NCBI GenBank assembly: GCA_963747985.1
Contig: CAVVHG010000001.1
Location: 891,101-955,100, forward strand
Reading direction: 5' to 3'
Length of the DNA: 64,000 nucleotides
Source of the DNA: JACADW01 sp963747985
GTDB lineage: Bacteria; Acidobacteriota; UBA6911
The notes beneath the pieces were generated by a model. The model worked only from the letters and a program-made list of their open reading frames with translations, did no database searches and had not been told where the DNA came from. Shown in pieces: positions 47,500 to 60,894 of the stretch; positions within the stretch are counted from its first letter, which is position 1; each line of letters opens with the position of its first letter. A program made the position numbers and the translations under genes.

Positions 47500-48967
47500 C
47501 TAAGCCTTCAGGATGCCTTCCCAACCCTTCCGGTACGGACGGCGGAGAAACTCGTCGGCCTCCGGCGCGTTACGGGCGCGCAGATTGACGTAGTCCCACT
47601 CGAGCTTCTTCCCGGTCCGGTAGGCCACGTTGCCGAGGTGGTTCGACTCGGTGACCCAGCCTGAATACTGAAAGTTCGAGCCGGGCGCCGGCCCGAGGCC
47701 CTTGCACGCCTGGATCCACTCGATGTAGTGGCCCGGTGAGCGTGGGAGAGTCTCCGGCGGCATCTGGTAGTCCTTGAACTTCTCCTCCGGCAAAAGCAGG
47801 GGTCCGCCGCGCCCGCCGCTGTAAAGCATGCCCTCGTCGCCGATGAACAGCTGGGCGCGGTCGCCCATCTTGCCTGGATCAAACATCGGCGGCCTGCCCT
47901 CGCCCTGGTACCAGACCAGCTTGACCGGCGGTGCCGAACCGCGGGCAGGGAACTCGTACGTGACCGTCATCGATGCCGGTGCCAGTTCCGGGTGGGCCCT
48001 GCCTATCGGCGACACGGCCTCGATCGTCAGGGGTTGAGTGAGGTCCAGCACCTGAAACGCGACGTCGTTGTCGTGGCCGCCGAGGTCGCTCATCGTGCCG
48101 TTTCCGAAGTCCCACCACCGGTACCAGCGCGGTCCCGGCAGGTAGGTTGCATGGAATGGCCGCATCGGCGCGGGCCCGATCCAGAGATCCCAATCGATGT
48201 TCGGCGGTACCGGCATCTCTTCCTTGAAGCGCTCCACTATCTGGATGCCGTTATAGAAGCCGTGCGGCTTGTCATACTTCTCGAGCCGACTCCGCGCTCT
48301 GCAGCCCCCAGGCGCGACCGGCCCAGACGTGCACCTCGCGAACCGCTCCGATGGCGCCGGCCATGATCAATTCCTTGATCTGGCGGCGCGCCGGCGAGGC
48401 GTGCCCCTGGTTGCCCGTCTGCGTGGCGAGTTTCGGATACCTTGCCGCGGTCTCACGAATGAACCTGGCCTCCCAGACATCGTGGGTGAGCGGCTTCTCG
48501 CAATATACGTGCTTGCCGTGCATCAGCGCCAGGTACGTCGCGATGGTATGCGTGTGCTCGGCCGTGCTGACCATGACGGCATCGAAGTCGTTCGGGTGGT
48601 CGAAAACCTTGCGGAGGTCTGTGTACTTCCTTGCACTCGGGAACCGCTGGGCGGCGGTGTCCACGGCCTCCTGGTTCACATCGCAGAGCACTGTGATATT
48701 CTCGGCCGGGATGCCCGTGGGAGGCCCGGGCGGCGTTGCCTGCGCCGCTTCCCCCGGGGCACGACGACTGCTCGGGCCGTCGCCGTTCATGTTTGCGATC
48801 CCGCGGCCGCCGCAGGCGATCATCGCGATGTTCAGCCTGTTGTTCAGGTTCTGGCCCCGCAGAAATGCCGGCGCACCCGTGATCACGCCGGCAGCGGCCA
48901 GGGCGCCGCCGACCAATTCGCGCCGTGTCATTTGACGCTCTCGCGTCGCAGTGGTGATTCTCTTCAT
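47500..48967 (-). pseudogene. Frameshifted Tat-exported Gfo/Idh/MocA oxidoreductase
   Basis: Start at ATG 48967 (AAGGGAG site). The upstream frame (to 48272) holds a Tat-like signal (TRRELVGGALAAAGVITGAP), a Rossmann core ('IAMIACGGRGIANMNGDG', 'ITVLCDVNQEAV') and 'MHGKHVYCEKPLTHDVWEA'. It stops after '...GRAWGLQSAESAREV'. A second frame continues from about 48290 ('LEKYDKPHGFYNGIQIV', then 'NIDWDLWIGPAPMRPFHATYLPG', 'FGNGTMSDLGGHDNDVAF') to 47500. A single-base indel near 48275-48300 would rejoin the halves. Either a real pseudogene or a sequencing error; both halves look well conserved, so decay, if real, is recent. Confidence 0.8.
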
Positions 48968-49251
48968 TGTGTGCTCCCTTGGTTTGCAGGTGAGACGTGA
49001 GGCCCTTGGCATCGAGAACCAGCCATGAGGTCTGTTCCAATTCCGGAGCGTGTCGACATGTCCACTTCCCGCGATCGTTCCCCGGATCCATGGTGGAGGC
49101 GGACGCGCTATATTACTCCAGGACGGGCCGGAAGATCGAATGCGACCGTCTCGGTGAGGTGGACCGGCAGGAAGCCGATGAATCCGTTCTGCGACGCCGG
49201 ATTCATGATGCCACAAGGTTGACATTTGTACTGTCAGGGAGGAGTTGAGAA

Positions 49252-49584
49252 ATGAGACGCAGTCACCACAGACTCGCATTGATGGTTTCGTGGCTGGTGA
49301 CCTTGGTTGTGATCGAGGGGAGCATCAAGTGCCGGGCGGACCGGGGGCCGCGCCAGGTGAAGTTCCGGCTTCCGCATCCCGAGGGTCGGAAAGCGATCTC
49401 GGCTGAGGGCGGGTGTTACGTGCCTGAGGAGGAGGCGGTGCTGGTCGAGGATTTCAGCGGTCAGGCGAACATAGAGTTGAGTTTCCAGTTTCAAGGAGTG
49501 ATAAGTGCCGCCCGCCTCGGTCAATGTCGATGGAAGATGGTTCTCAGGCGTGAGCTTTGCAGCATAGGGTTTGGGCGGCCGTGA
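49252..49584 (+). CDS. Possible small secreted protein
   Basis: 110 residues with GGAGGAG about 9 bases before the ATG and a hydrophobic N-terminus (LALMVSWLVTLVVIEGSIK) that could be a signal peptide. The rest ('FRLPHPEGRKAISAEGGCYVPEEEAVLVEDFSGQANIELSFQF') has no recognisable motif. It ends 13 bases before hicA. An opposite-strand open frame also covers this stretch. Real but low-confidence candidate. Confidence 0.35.
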   Translation: MRRSHHRLALMVSWLVTLVVIEGSIKCRADRGPRQVKFRLPHPEGRKAISAEGGCYVPEEEAVLVEDFSGQANIELSFQFQGVISAARLGQCRWKMVLRRELCSIGFGRP

Positions 49585-49596
49585 TACACTGGAGCC

Positions 49597-49794
49597 GTGA
49601 AGATCCGCGAGGTAGTGGCTATGCTCAAGAGCGACGGATGGAAGCTGGTTGTGACGAGAGGCCGCCACCGTCAGTTCAAGCACTCTTTAAAGTCTGGGCG
49701 CGTAACCGTAAGCGGCAACCTCGGCGACGACATGCCGAAGGGAACGCTGGCCTCAGTCAGGGAGCAGGCCGGACTTTACCGGGAACAGCTATGA
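49597..49794 (+). CDS. hicA: HicA-type mRNA interferase toxin
   Basis: 65 residues from a GTG with GGAG a few bases upstream. Double-stranded-RNA-binding-like fold: 'MKIREVVAMLKSDGWKLVVTRGRHRQFKHS' with the family His (GRHRQF), then 'RVTVSGNLGDDMPKGTLASVREQAGL'. HicA cleaves mRNA and is neutralised by HicB. ATGA overlap with the following gene shows coupled translation. Confidence 0.9.
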   Translation: MKIREVVAMLKSDGWKLVVTRGRHRQFKHSLKSGRVTVSGNLGDDMPKGTLASVREQAGLYREQL

Positions 49795-50051
49795 AGAAGC
49801 TTCAGTATCTTGTGCGAATCAGCAAGGACCCCGACAGCGACTGGGGTGCGTCTGTGCCGGATCTTCCCGGATGCGTTGCCACGGGCAAGACACTCGACGC
49901 GACTCTGCGGCGCATCCAGGCAGGCATTGAACTGCATCTTCAAGGGATGCGGCAGGATGGAATCAAAGCACCGCGACCGCGACATCGTGTGGTGACCCCC
50001 AAGCGTACCTCCGGGCAGGTTGACTTCTACGCCACAATAGAAGTCGCATAG
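49791..50051 (+). CDS. hicB: HicB-type antitoxin
   Basis: 86 residues from the ATG overlapping hicA. Partial RNase H-like HicB fold: 'YLVRISKDPDSDWGASVPDLPGCVATGKTLDATLRRIQAGIELHLQGM'. The C-terminus ('RPRHRVVTPKRTSGQVDFYATIEV') is short and lacks a clear ribbon-helix-helix or HTH DNA-binding domain, so operon autoregulation may be weak or use the HicA complex differently. The pair sits just before tRNA-Leu and the replication island. Confidence 0.88.
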   Translation: MKKLQYLVRISKDPDSDWGASVPDLPGCVATGKTLDATLRRIQAGIELHLQGMRQDGIKAPRPRHRVVTPKRTSGQVDFYATIEVA

Positions 50052-50131
50052 CTCATGCAGGGACATCTCCGCATTTCATTTTCTGGGGGACAAGTCGAAA
50101 GCGTTCGCGCTAGGCTGTTGAATATTATTGT

Positions 50132-50220
50132 GCCGGGGTGGCGGAACTGGCAGACGCACAGGACTTAAAATCCTGGGCTCCGCAAGGGGCGTGCGGGTTC
50201 GACCCCCGCCCTCGGCACCA
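50132..50220 (+). tRNA. tRNA-Leu (anticodon TAA)
   Basis: 89 bases including encoded CCA. Acceptor GCCGGGG pairs with CCTCGGC (one G-U), D arm 'tggcggaactggcagacgc', anticodon loop CTTAAAA giving TAA, a class II variable arm (TGGGCTCCGCAAGGGGCGT region) and T arm GCGGGTTCGACCCCCGC. The long variable arm and anticodon identify leucine. Its 3' end abuts a phage-like replication island, a common integration situation. Confidence 0.97.
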
Positions 50221-50427
50221 ATGGAATCAACAACTTAAACCGCATCAACCCCTGCCGGAGAAACCGCAAAAAAGGGCCTGTTGTCCTTGTTTTGTCCTTA
50301 TTCCAAAAACTTCTCTCGCGGTTCCCTTCTGAAAATCCGGCCGAATAGGGCCGAATAGCGATTGGCGCGGATGGTCTGAAAGCGCTTCGACTATTTCGCC
50401 CAATCGGTCCCAATAAGGAGAGGTCGC

Positions 50428-51776
50428 ATGCGTGCCGCTGACGTCACCCTCGAAAGGACGATGCCGAACAGCCTCGAATCCGAGCGCGCCGTCCTCGGTG
50501 CTGTGCTGCTCGACGACAGGGCGATCTTCCCGGCGACGGAAGTCCTGACGGCCGACGACTTCTACCTGGAATCCCACCGCGAGATCTTCCGCGCGATGCT
50601 CGCGCTCGCCGAAGAGGGAACGTCCATCGACCTCTTCACCGTCCGCGAGGAGCTGCGGCGCCGGAACAAGGAGGAGGCGGCCGGCGGCCCGGCCTACCTG
50701 GCTTCCCTTACCGACGGATTGCCGCGCGGGCTCAACGTCGGGCACTACGCGCGGACCGTCCGGGAGAAGGCCACCTCGAGGCAGCTGATCCAGCTGTCCA
50801 GCGAAGTGATGAGCCGGTGCTATGAGGGCGAGGAGCGTCCGGCCGAGATCCTCGAGAAGGCCGAGTCGCGGATATTCCGGATCGCGTCGCGGGAAATCAG
50901 GGGCGGCTTCCAGGCGGCGCGCGAGCTGCCGGCGCCGCATACAGGGGGATCGAAGAGGCCGCGAAGCGCAAGGCGCCGGTGGCGGGGATCGACACGGGCT
51001 TCGCGGACCTGAACCGCATGACCGGAGGATTCCACAACCAGAACCTGGTCGTGGTGGCGGCAAGGCCGGGACTGGGGAAGACCTCGCTCTGTCTCAACAT
51101 CGCCTGCCACGCGGCATTGAGGAACGGGAAGCGCGTCGGCATCTTCAGCCTGGAGATGTCAAAACCCGAAATCATGAAGCGGATGATCTCGTCCGAGTCG
51201 GAGGTCGAGGCGCACAGGATGGATTCGGGCTATTTGAGCAGGGACGACTGGGAAAGGATCGGCCGGGCGACGGCCGGTCTCTCGGAGGCGCCCATCTACA
51301 TCGACGACTCAGCGAACCTGACGATGCTGCAGGTCCGCGCGAAAGCCCAGAGGCTTGCCCTGGAGCACGGGCTCGATCTCGTGGTCGTCGACTACCTGCA
51401 GCTCGTCTCCGGTTCCGGCCGGCGGTACGAGAACTGCACCCAGGAGGTGACGGAGATCAGCCGGGGGCTGAAGAACCTCGCGAAGGAGCTCGACATCCCC
51501 GTGATCGCCGTCTCGCAGCTCAACCGCGAGGTCGAGAAACGGTCCGGCAACAGGAGGCCGCAGCTGTCCGACCTCCGGGAAAGCGGTTCGATCGAAGCCG
51601 ATGCTGACGCGGTGCTCTTCATATCCCGGGAGGGCATGGACGACGGCGAAGGCGGCGATGCCTGCACGGCGGAAATCTCCATAGGCAAACAAAGGAACGG
51701 GATGACCGGCACGTTCAAGCTGACCTTTCGCAGGCCGATCACCAGGTTCGAAAACCATCGCAACGAGGTTGATTGA
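50428..51776 (+). pseudogene. Frameshifted phage-type DnaB replicative helicase
   Basis: Start ATG 50428 (AAGGAGAGG site). The first frame holds the DnaB N-terminal domain ('PNSLESERAVLGAVLLDDRAI', 'DDFYLESHREIFRAMLAL') up to '...EIRGGFQAARELPAPH'. Near 50930-50945 the frame shifts by one; the downstream frame resumes with 'YRGIEEAAKRKAPVAGIDTGF' and the RecA-like motor: Walker A AARPGLGKTS, 'FSLEMSKPEIMKRM', Walker B LVVVDYLQL, and the arginine-finger region 'KQRNGMTGT'. One base added in the GC-rich linker would restore a single 450-residue protein. As the break falls at the linker between domains, a split but active helicase is possible; a sequencing indel is the simpler alternative. Confidence 0.8.
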
Positions 51777-51822
51777 CATGGACCGGGCTACGGCCCGGGC
51801 GAAACAGGCTGAGGAAAGCATC

Positions 51823-52629
51823 ATGAAGCTGCCCTCCTTTCAGTTCTATCCCGGCGACTGGATGAAGGATCCGTCGCTCCGTTCGGTCTCGCTTGAAGCG
51901 CGGGGCCTCTGGATGGACATGCTCTGTCTGCTCTTCGAGAGCGGCCGCAGGGGCTACCTCCAACATCGCACAGGCAAACCCGTTACAGAAGAACAGCTCG
52001 CTCGGATGACCGGCTGTTCCGCCGAACAGGTTTCCCGGCTGTTGCGGGAGCTCGAAGACTCCGGCGTTTTCTCCAGGACTGAACACGGCACGGTCTACTC
52101 GAGGCGAATGGTCAAGGATGAACAGGTGCGTCAGGCCAGGATCGCCGCCGGCAAGCAGGGCGGCAACCCTCGGCTCAACGGCAGCACGGACGGTTTTTGC
52201 TTAAGCAAAAATGAAGCAAAACCCAACCATCACCCCAACCAAAACAGGGGATCTTCATCTTCTTCTTCTGTTTCTTCTTCGTCTTCAGCTTCAGAAGAAA
52301 AAGACACCCCCCAACCCCCCGTCGGGGGGCTGGACGCTCAGGGCCTGTTTCTGATTTTCTGGGAATGCTACCCCCTGAAGGCAAAGAAGCCGAAGGCATT
52401 GACGGCGTTCCTCAAGCTCAAGCCGGATCGGGGCCTGCTGGATCGTATGCTCGAGGCGATCGAACTCCAGAAGCGGACCAGTGCCTGGTGCAAGAACAAC
52501 GGGCAATTCATCCCCCACCCTGCGACATGGCTTGCCAACAGGCAATGGGAGGACAGCGTCGTGCCCGACATCGGCGGGGAATCGGTCTGGGACGAGTTTG
52601 TCGGGGAAACGGCGAAGGAGGCATCGTGA
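51823..52629 (+). CDS. Phage-like replication initiation/DUF1376-type protein
   Basis: 268 residues from ATG 51823 (GAGGAAAG site; an ATG at 51778 is in frame but 'MKLPSFQFYPGDWMKDPSLRSVSLEARGLWMDML' is the usual N-terminus). An N-terminal winged-helix-like part ('LARMTGCSAEQVSRLLRELEDSGVFSR') is followed by a Ser-rich low-complexity linker (poly-Ser encoded by tct/tca runs near 52255-52290) and a C-terminal segment 'FWECYPLKAKKPKALTAFLKLKP', 'FIPHPATWLANRQWEDSV' typical of phage replication proteins. Lies directly after the helicase. Confidence 0.8.
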   Translation: MKLPSFQFYPGDWMKDPSLRSVSLEARGLWMDMLCLLFESGRRGYLQHRTGKPVTEEQLARMTGCSAEQVSRLLRELEDSGVFSRTEHGTVYSRRMVKDEQVRQARIAAGKQGGNPRLNGSTDGFCLSKNEAKPNHHPNQNRGSSSSSSVSSSSSASEEKDTPQPPVGGLDAQGLFLIFWECYPLKAKKPKALTAFLKLKPDRGLLDRMLEAIELQKRTSAWCKNNGQFIPHPATWLANRQWEDSVVPDIGGESVWDEFVGETAKEAS

Positions 52630-52928
52630 ACGAAAAGGAGTTGGCGAAATGGCTGATGGACCTGGCCGCGTGCTACGACTACGCGCCCCAGAAAGCGGCG
52701 ATTGCGAGATACATGCGGATCCTGAAGCAGTGGAAGCTCAGCCCGGCGCAATGGGAGAAACTCGGGGACCTTGCGGTGTTGCGCCTGACGCGAAAATTCC
52801 CGATGCCCGGGGAGCTCTACGACATCGCCTCGGAGCTTAAGGAGCAGGACCAACTCCGTACGAACACCGAACTCATGGTCCGAATGCGTGAAGAGTGGAA
52901 ACGGCAGGCCGAAGGGGCGGCTGAATGA
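52626..52928 (+). CDS. Small phage-like protein, possible helicase-loader associated
   Basis: 100 residues from a GTG overlapping the previous stop (GTGA). Helical, 'NEKELAKWLMDLAACYDY', 'AIARYMRILKQWKLSPAQWEKLGDLAVLRLTRKFPMPGELYDIASELKEQ', reminiscent of helicase-loader or primase-adjacent proteins that begin with a zinc-free helical bundle. Coupling and position support a replication role; the exact one is unknown. Confidence 0.65.
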   Translation: MNEKELAKWLMDLAACYDYAPQKAAIARYMRILKQWKLSPAQWEKLGDLAVLRLTRKFPMPGELYDIASELKEQDQLRTNTELMVRMREEWKRQAEGAAE

Positions 52929-52956
52929 TCTTCGCCGCTCGATTGAAGGTGAGGCC

Positions 52957-53154
52957 ATGAAACCCGGCGACCGCGTGATCTGGCTCCGCTCCCCTGGGCG
53001 GTCCTTCCTTACCGGGTGGAGGGTGAGGGCGATCCCAGGAGAAGTAGTTCGAGTCTGCCGGCGCCGTATCAGGATCAAAGTGCGATTGGCCGGGAGCGAG
53101 AAGCTCGTGACTGCAGATCCCGAGAATGTCCTGACTACTGATGAGGCAGGTTGA
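52957..53154 (+). CDS. Small basic beta-rich phage-like protein
   Basis: 65 residues from ATG 52957 (GGTGAGG site). 'KPGDRVIWLRSPGRSFLTGWRVRAIPGEVVRVCRRRIRIKVRL' looks like a small SH3-like barrel of the type often encoded beside phage replication genes. Last recognisable gene of the island; 53155-53343 shows no gene and no obvious repeat of the tRNA-Leu 3' end. Confidence 0.6.
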   Translation: MKPGDRVIWLRSPGRSFLTGWRVRAIPGEVVRVCRRRIRIKVRLAGSEKLVTADPENVLTTDEAG

Positions 53155-53343
53155 AACCGGCGACAAAGCGCTCATCCCGCCAAGGATATGTTGGCCGTGA
53201 CCCCATAGCCTCGGGAGCCGCATTCGAACGACTGCTCCCACAAAGCCTTTCGTTGAAACACATCTATTGAGCTAGAATGCTCTCAACTCTAAAGCATCTG
53301 TAGATCCATCGCGTTGGCGGCCCGGCTGGAGGGTGAATTCCTC

Positions 53344-53658
53344 ATGATCGGCAAGACGCTCGGCCATTATCAGATCACTGAAAACCTCGGCGAGGGCGGC
53401 ATGGGAGTGGCCTACAAAGCCCGTGACACACACCTCGACCGATTCGTCGCCATCAAGGTCCTGCCAGCGGAAAAGGTTGCCGACCCCGAAAGCAAGCGGC
53501 GCTTCGTGAAGGGAGCGAAGTCAGCCTCGGCGTTGAATCACCCGAACATCGTCCACGTCTACGACATCGATCCGTCCGGTGGTGTTGACTTCATCATTCC
53601 GGGCCGGCCAGGCAGAGGCGGCAGGATTCAGGCTGGAGTTTGGATCCTTCAAACCTGA
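53344..53658 (+). pseudogene. Ser/Thr kinase N-lobe remnant
   Basis: Begins 'MIGKTLGHYQITENLGEGGMGVAYKARDTHLDRFVAIKVLPAEKV' with glycine loop and VAIK lysine, and continues to 'HPNIVHVYDIDPSGGVDFI', then runs into unrelated residues and stops. HRD and DFG motifs are missing, so this cannot be an active kinase. It lies 36 bases before the receptor gene and may be the stump of a kinase truncated by rearrangement. Confidence 0.8.
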
Positions 53659-53694
53659 CCCCCTCCGGTCGCCGAAAGGAGGTAAGGATCATCC

Positions 53695-56600
53695 ATGAGA
53701 AATAACTCAAAGGCTGGGGAGCTTTTGCGCATTGGTCTGTTGGTTCTTTGCCTCAGTTTCGGCCTGGCGGGAATGGCTTGTGGACAGACGTACAGCGGGT
53801 CTCTGACCGGCGTAGTCACTGATCCTTCCGGCGCCGTGATCCTCGGAGCCAAGGTGACTCTGACAGACGTGGGAAAGAACGTCGATTTCCCCGCCGTCAC
53901 CGATACTGCAGGGCGGTACATCATTCGGGCGCTTCCTCCCAGCACCTACAGGCTGAAGGTGGAAGCCTCCGGATTCAGCACCCACGTTCAGGACGACATC
54001 GTGCTGGCAGTCAACCAAAGCTCCAGCATTGATGTGTCGATGCAGGTCGGAGCAACCAGTCAAACCGTCGAGGTAGTTGCCGGGCCGGCGCTGCTTGCCA
54101 CCCAGGACGCATCGACCGGCCAGGAAATCCAACGGTCCTTCATCAATGAACTCCCTCTGCTGGGTCGCGGGGTTTTCGATTTGTCGACCCTGGCTCCAGG
54201 AGTAATAGGGCTTGGGGGTATAGCGAACAATTTCATCTCCAACGGCGGCCGCAATGCGCAGGCCGACATCATCGCCGATGGGGCCACCACCACAAACTTT
54301 GAGCAGAACACCGGCATCCAGACCACCATGTATACCCCCTCACTGGACACGGTGCAGGAGTTCAAGCTGCAGCAGTCCAATTTCAGCGCCGAAATCGGTT
54401 TCAGCGGCTCAACCGTCATCAACATGGTCACCCGCTCCGGCACGAACGACTTCCACGGCACCGGCTGGTGGTTTGTCCGAAACAACATCCTGACCGCCAA
54501 CAACTGGTATGGAAATGCCGGTGGCGTACCTCTGGCTCCCCGACATTACAACCTCTTCGGCGCCAACGCAGGTGGACCCATCAGGAAGGAGAAGCTCTTC
54601 TTCTTCGTGAACTACGAAGGACTCCGCGACATCAACGCGAGGACCTACCAGGCCGGCGTCCCCAGCCAGGCCATGAAGAAAGGAGACTTCGGAGCACTCT
54701 GTCCGGAAGGATTCGATGCCACCGGCCTGTGCCAGGGAGACGGGCAACTCTGGGACCCCTACTCGGGAGTTTACGACCCGAGCGTCGGAGGCCCGGTTCG
54801 CAGCCTCTACATCCCTTTCAATCGTATGGACCAGTATCAAAGCCCCGGTAACCCCAGCCTGCCGCCTGCATACCAGCTGGCCCCCGTTGCCGGCAACCTC
54901 ATCGATCCGGTCTCTTTCAAGATGATGCAGTACTTCCCCGATCCGAACTACAGGGTGGGCCAGGCCGATTACAACCGGTTCAACAACTGGGTCGGATCGG
55001 CATCCGATCGGTCCGACAACAACATGATCGATATCAAGATCGATTACGCAATCAATCCCGCAAACCTCCTCGTCGCCAAGTACTCGGACAGCAGCGGTCC
55101 GAAGACGTTCGGCAATCCATGGGATAACCCCTACTGTTCGGCGACAAATGGCCCAGCGACCAACCGCAACCAGATCTTTTCGATGAACTATAACCACACA
55201 TTCGGCCCCAGCACAATTCTTCAAACTACCTTGGGCTGGGCCCGGAACGCCTATAATCGTGCGGACACGATAGCCAACTTCCCGGATTACGACCCCTACA
55301 CGGATCTGGGATTGCCTGCGTACACAATGGACTCCGGGTTTGCGGCTACACCCAATGCCTATATCGCTAATTACGACCAAGTCTCCGGGGGGGTGGGCAA
55401 TATCGGTTCACAACCGTGGGGGATCATGCGCCAGGCCACCGAGACTTACCATCTGGTCGGCACATTGAGCAAGATTAAGGGTAAGCACGAGTTGAAGGTT
55501 GGCGGCGAAGGCCGCCTGCACCGCCTCAACTATGCCCAGCCCGGTGAGCCGAACGGTGTGTACGACTTCGAGTTCACTGGCACGTCCCGATATCCCTGGT
55601 GGGGCGGCGGCGATGCGATGGCCACCTTCCTGACGGGATCTGGGAACTATGGGGGCTGGGGAGGTTACGAGATACCGGTGTTTGGTGCTACGCAAAGCTA
55701 TCAGTTTGCCGCGTTCATCCAGGATAACTGGAAGGTCACCCCAAAGCTGGCCGTTAATCTCGGTGTGCGCTATGACCTCAACACCCCTCGCACCGAACGA
55801 TTCAACCGCGGCAGCTATTTCGAGCCCGATGCCGCTTCACCGCTCGCGGGGAAGGTTCCGGGGTTCCCGAACCTCAAGGGGGCAGTTGCCTTCATCGATT
55901 CGGAAGACCGGCACTACTTTTCCTGGGACACGAACAACTTCGGTCCACGTTTCGGATTTGCGTACCAGGTCACTCCCAGGACCGTGGTCCGCGGCGGTTA
56001 CGGGTTGTTCTATTCCATCGTGATCACGGGCGCCTCCGGCGTCAGCAGTGGCTTCCAGGGTTTCTGGCGTATTACGAACTGGACGACCACCTACCAGGGG
56101 GATGGAACCACTCCCTGGGGTCGCATGTCGGATCCCTTCCCCGATGGGGGACCACTCTTGCCAGTGGGCTCCGCAGATGGGGCGAGCTCTTTCCTCGGGG
56201 ACAGCTTTATTATTGCGCCCATGAAGAATGGGTCCAGGTCACCCCCTACGAACAAACCTGGACGCTGGGCTTCCAGCGGGAGTTGCCGGGGAACATCGTT
56301 CTGGAGGCCAACTACGTGGGCAAGAAAGGAACCAAGCGCTACTTCGGGCCAGCCGGAAACCTCAACCACCTGGGGCCGGAGATTGAGACGTACACATCAG
56401 CTCAGATTGAAGACCTGGTCAGCTACCTGCCCAATCCCTTCTATGGACTGCTGCCTGCGGGAGCGCCCATGAATACTCCCACGATCCAGAAATATCAGTT
56501 GATGAGGCCTTACCCCCAGTATGCGGATCTTTCACTGCTGACGCTCCCCGTTGCCAACTCGATCTATCACTCCTTCCAGTTGCGGGTCGAGAAGCGCTTC

Positions 56601-57314
56601 TCGAAAGGCCTGCAGTTCCTTGCCGCGTATACCAACCAGAAGTCCATCGATGACGCCTCTGTCGGCCACAGCGGATTGACCTGGCTAGGCGGCTCGGAGA
56701 GCCTGCAGAATCCCAACAACCGCCGCCTGGAGCGCTCACTCTCTCAGTTTGATACTCCTCAGGTGCTCAGCCTCGCCTACGTGTACCACTTCCCCTTCGG
56801 CAGAGGCTACAACGTTGGCGGCAACTGGAACCCGGTGGTGAATGCCCTCCTCGGCGGATGGAAGACCAGCGGAGGCTGGCGATTCTCCAGGGGACAACCT
56901 CTGGCGGTTTACCTGAACAGCGAGCAGCATCTGCCGACTTACGGTGCGCAGCGCCCAAATGTGACAGGCACACTCACGAAAAACACCGGATCCAATTGGC
57001 GCGACCAGTATTTTGCCAATCCTGAAGTGGTGGAACAGACTCCGTCATATGCGATCGGCAGTGCACCGCGAACCATAGGTACCGTCCGAACACCGGAAAC
57101 CAACAATGCCGATCTCTCCATTTTGAAAGACTTTTATATGGGTAAGGTCAGGGAGGGCATGCGGCTGGAGTATCGTGCGGAGTTCTTCAATGCCTTCAAC
57201 CATCCGAGGTTCTGCGGCCCAAACACAGTCCTGGATGGTGGTCAGTTCGGCCAGGTCACGAACACGTGCGCCATGGCCCGCGAAGTTCAGATGGCATTGA
57301 AGCTATATTGGTAG
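53695..57314 (+). pseudogene. Frameshifted Oar-like TonB-dependent receptor
   Basis: Signal peptide, then a carboxypeptidase-regulatory-like domain (about 30-115; 'SLTGVVTDPSGAVILGAKVTLTDVG'), a plug ('LPLLGRGVFDLSTLAPGV') and a long beta-barrel. The frame is intact to about 56215, where one base is lost: the first frame degenerates after '...FLGDSFIIAPMKNG', while the other continues 'EEWVQVTPYEQTWTLGFQRELPGNIVLEANYVGKKGTKRYFG' to a natural barrel end ('MALKLYW', terminal aromatic). Rejoined length would be about 1200 residues, normal for acidobacterial Oar-type receptors that take up glycan or peptide ligands. Either a recent pseudogene or a sequencing indel. Confidence 0.85.
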
Positions 57315-57488
57315 CTGCGATTCAAATTGGTGCCGGGCATTTCGTTGGGAGGTTTTTGGATCTTGCTGCCCAGATATCTGTGGCGAAAAAAGGTACCTGG
57401 CACTAGTTTCCTGCAGTAGAATTGCACCAGACTCCGATTTTCATTTCGATCGTGGCCCTAGAAGTCCAGGCCCGGGAGCGAGCTCCCC

Positions 57489-57581
57489 GTGATCGGCCAG
57501 ACCGTTTCGCACTACAGGATCGTTGAGAAGCTCGGCGGTGGGGGTATCGGTGTCGTCTACAAGGCCGGTTACGCTGCCTAG
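57489..57581 (+). pseudogene. Ser/Thr kinase glycine-loop remnant
   Basis: A 30-codon frame 'IGQTVSHYRIVEKLGGGGIGVVYKAG' followed by AYAA-like residues and a stop. It matches the first 25 residues of Hanks-kinase domains and nothing beyond. The intergenic DNA from 57315 to 57488 holds no other feature. Confidence 0.7.
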
Positions 57582-57605
57582 CACGGGGGATTGATCCGCG
57601 GGCCT

Positions 57606-60516
<2,911 letters not shown>

Positions 60517-60520
<4 letters not shown>

Positions 60521-60746
60521 TCGGCAGACCGTCTCCCATTACAGGGTCACGGGAAACTCGGTCAGCGGCGGGATGGGTGAGGTCTATCGGGCCGAGGACA
60601 CGAACCTCTCCCGGCAGGTGGCGATCAAGGTCCTGCCCGACGAGTCCCTCCACGACGTCGAGAGGATTACCCGGTTTGAGCATAAAGCGAGTCTGCTCCC
60701 ATCACTCAATCCCGCTGAACGCCACGGCCATACGCGGGCTGGATAA
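60517..60746 (+). pseudogene. Ser/Thr kinase N-lobe remnant
   Basis: Overlapping the stop of the previous gene. Across two frames one reads a degraded start ('MIGRPSPITGSRET', from IGQTVSHY-type), then 'GGMGEVYRAEDTNLSRQVAIKVLPDESLHDVERITRFEHKA', ending at TAA 60746. Contains glycine loop and VAIK lysine, then nothing catalytic. Third partial kinase start in 7 kb. From 60747 to 60894 no further feature. Confidence 0.7.
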
Positions 60747-60894
60747 AACGGGCTCAGGCCTTAGGCGAGGATGAGTCCCCCGAAGTCGCGCGTTGGGTTC
60801 CCTTAGGAGTTTCCTTGTGTGGTGGAATCCTGAGCTCCTCGAACGCCGTATCTTGGGATTTGAAACACCTAGTCGCCGCCTTTCTTGCACAGGA

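Noticed and set aside
50221..53343. Duplicate of the tRNA-Leu 3' end as a right attachment site
   Set aside because: No second copy of the T-arm/acceptor sequence was found downstream, so no att pair can be claimed.
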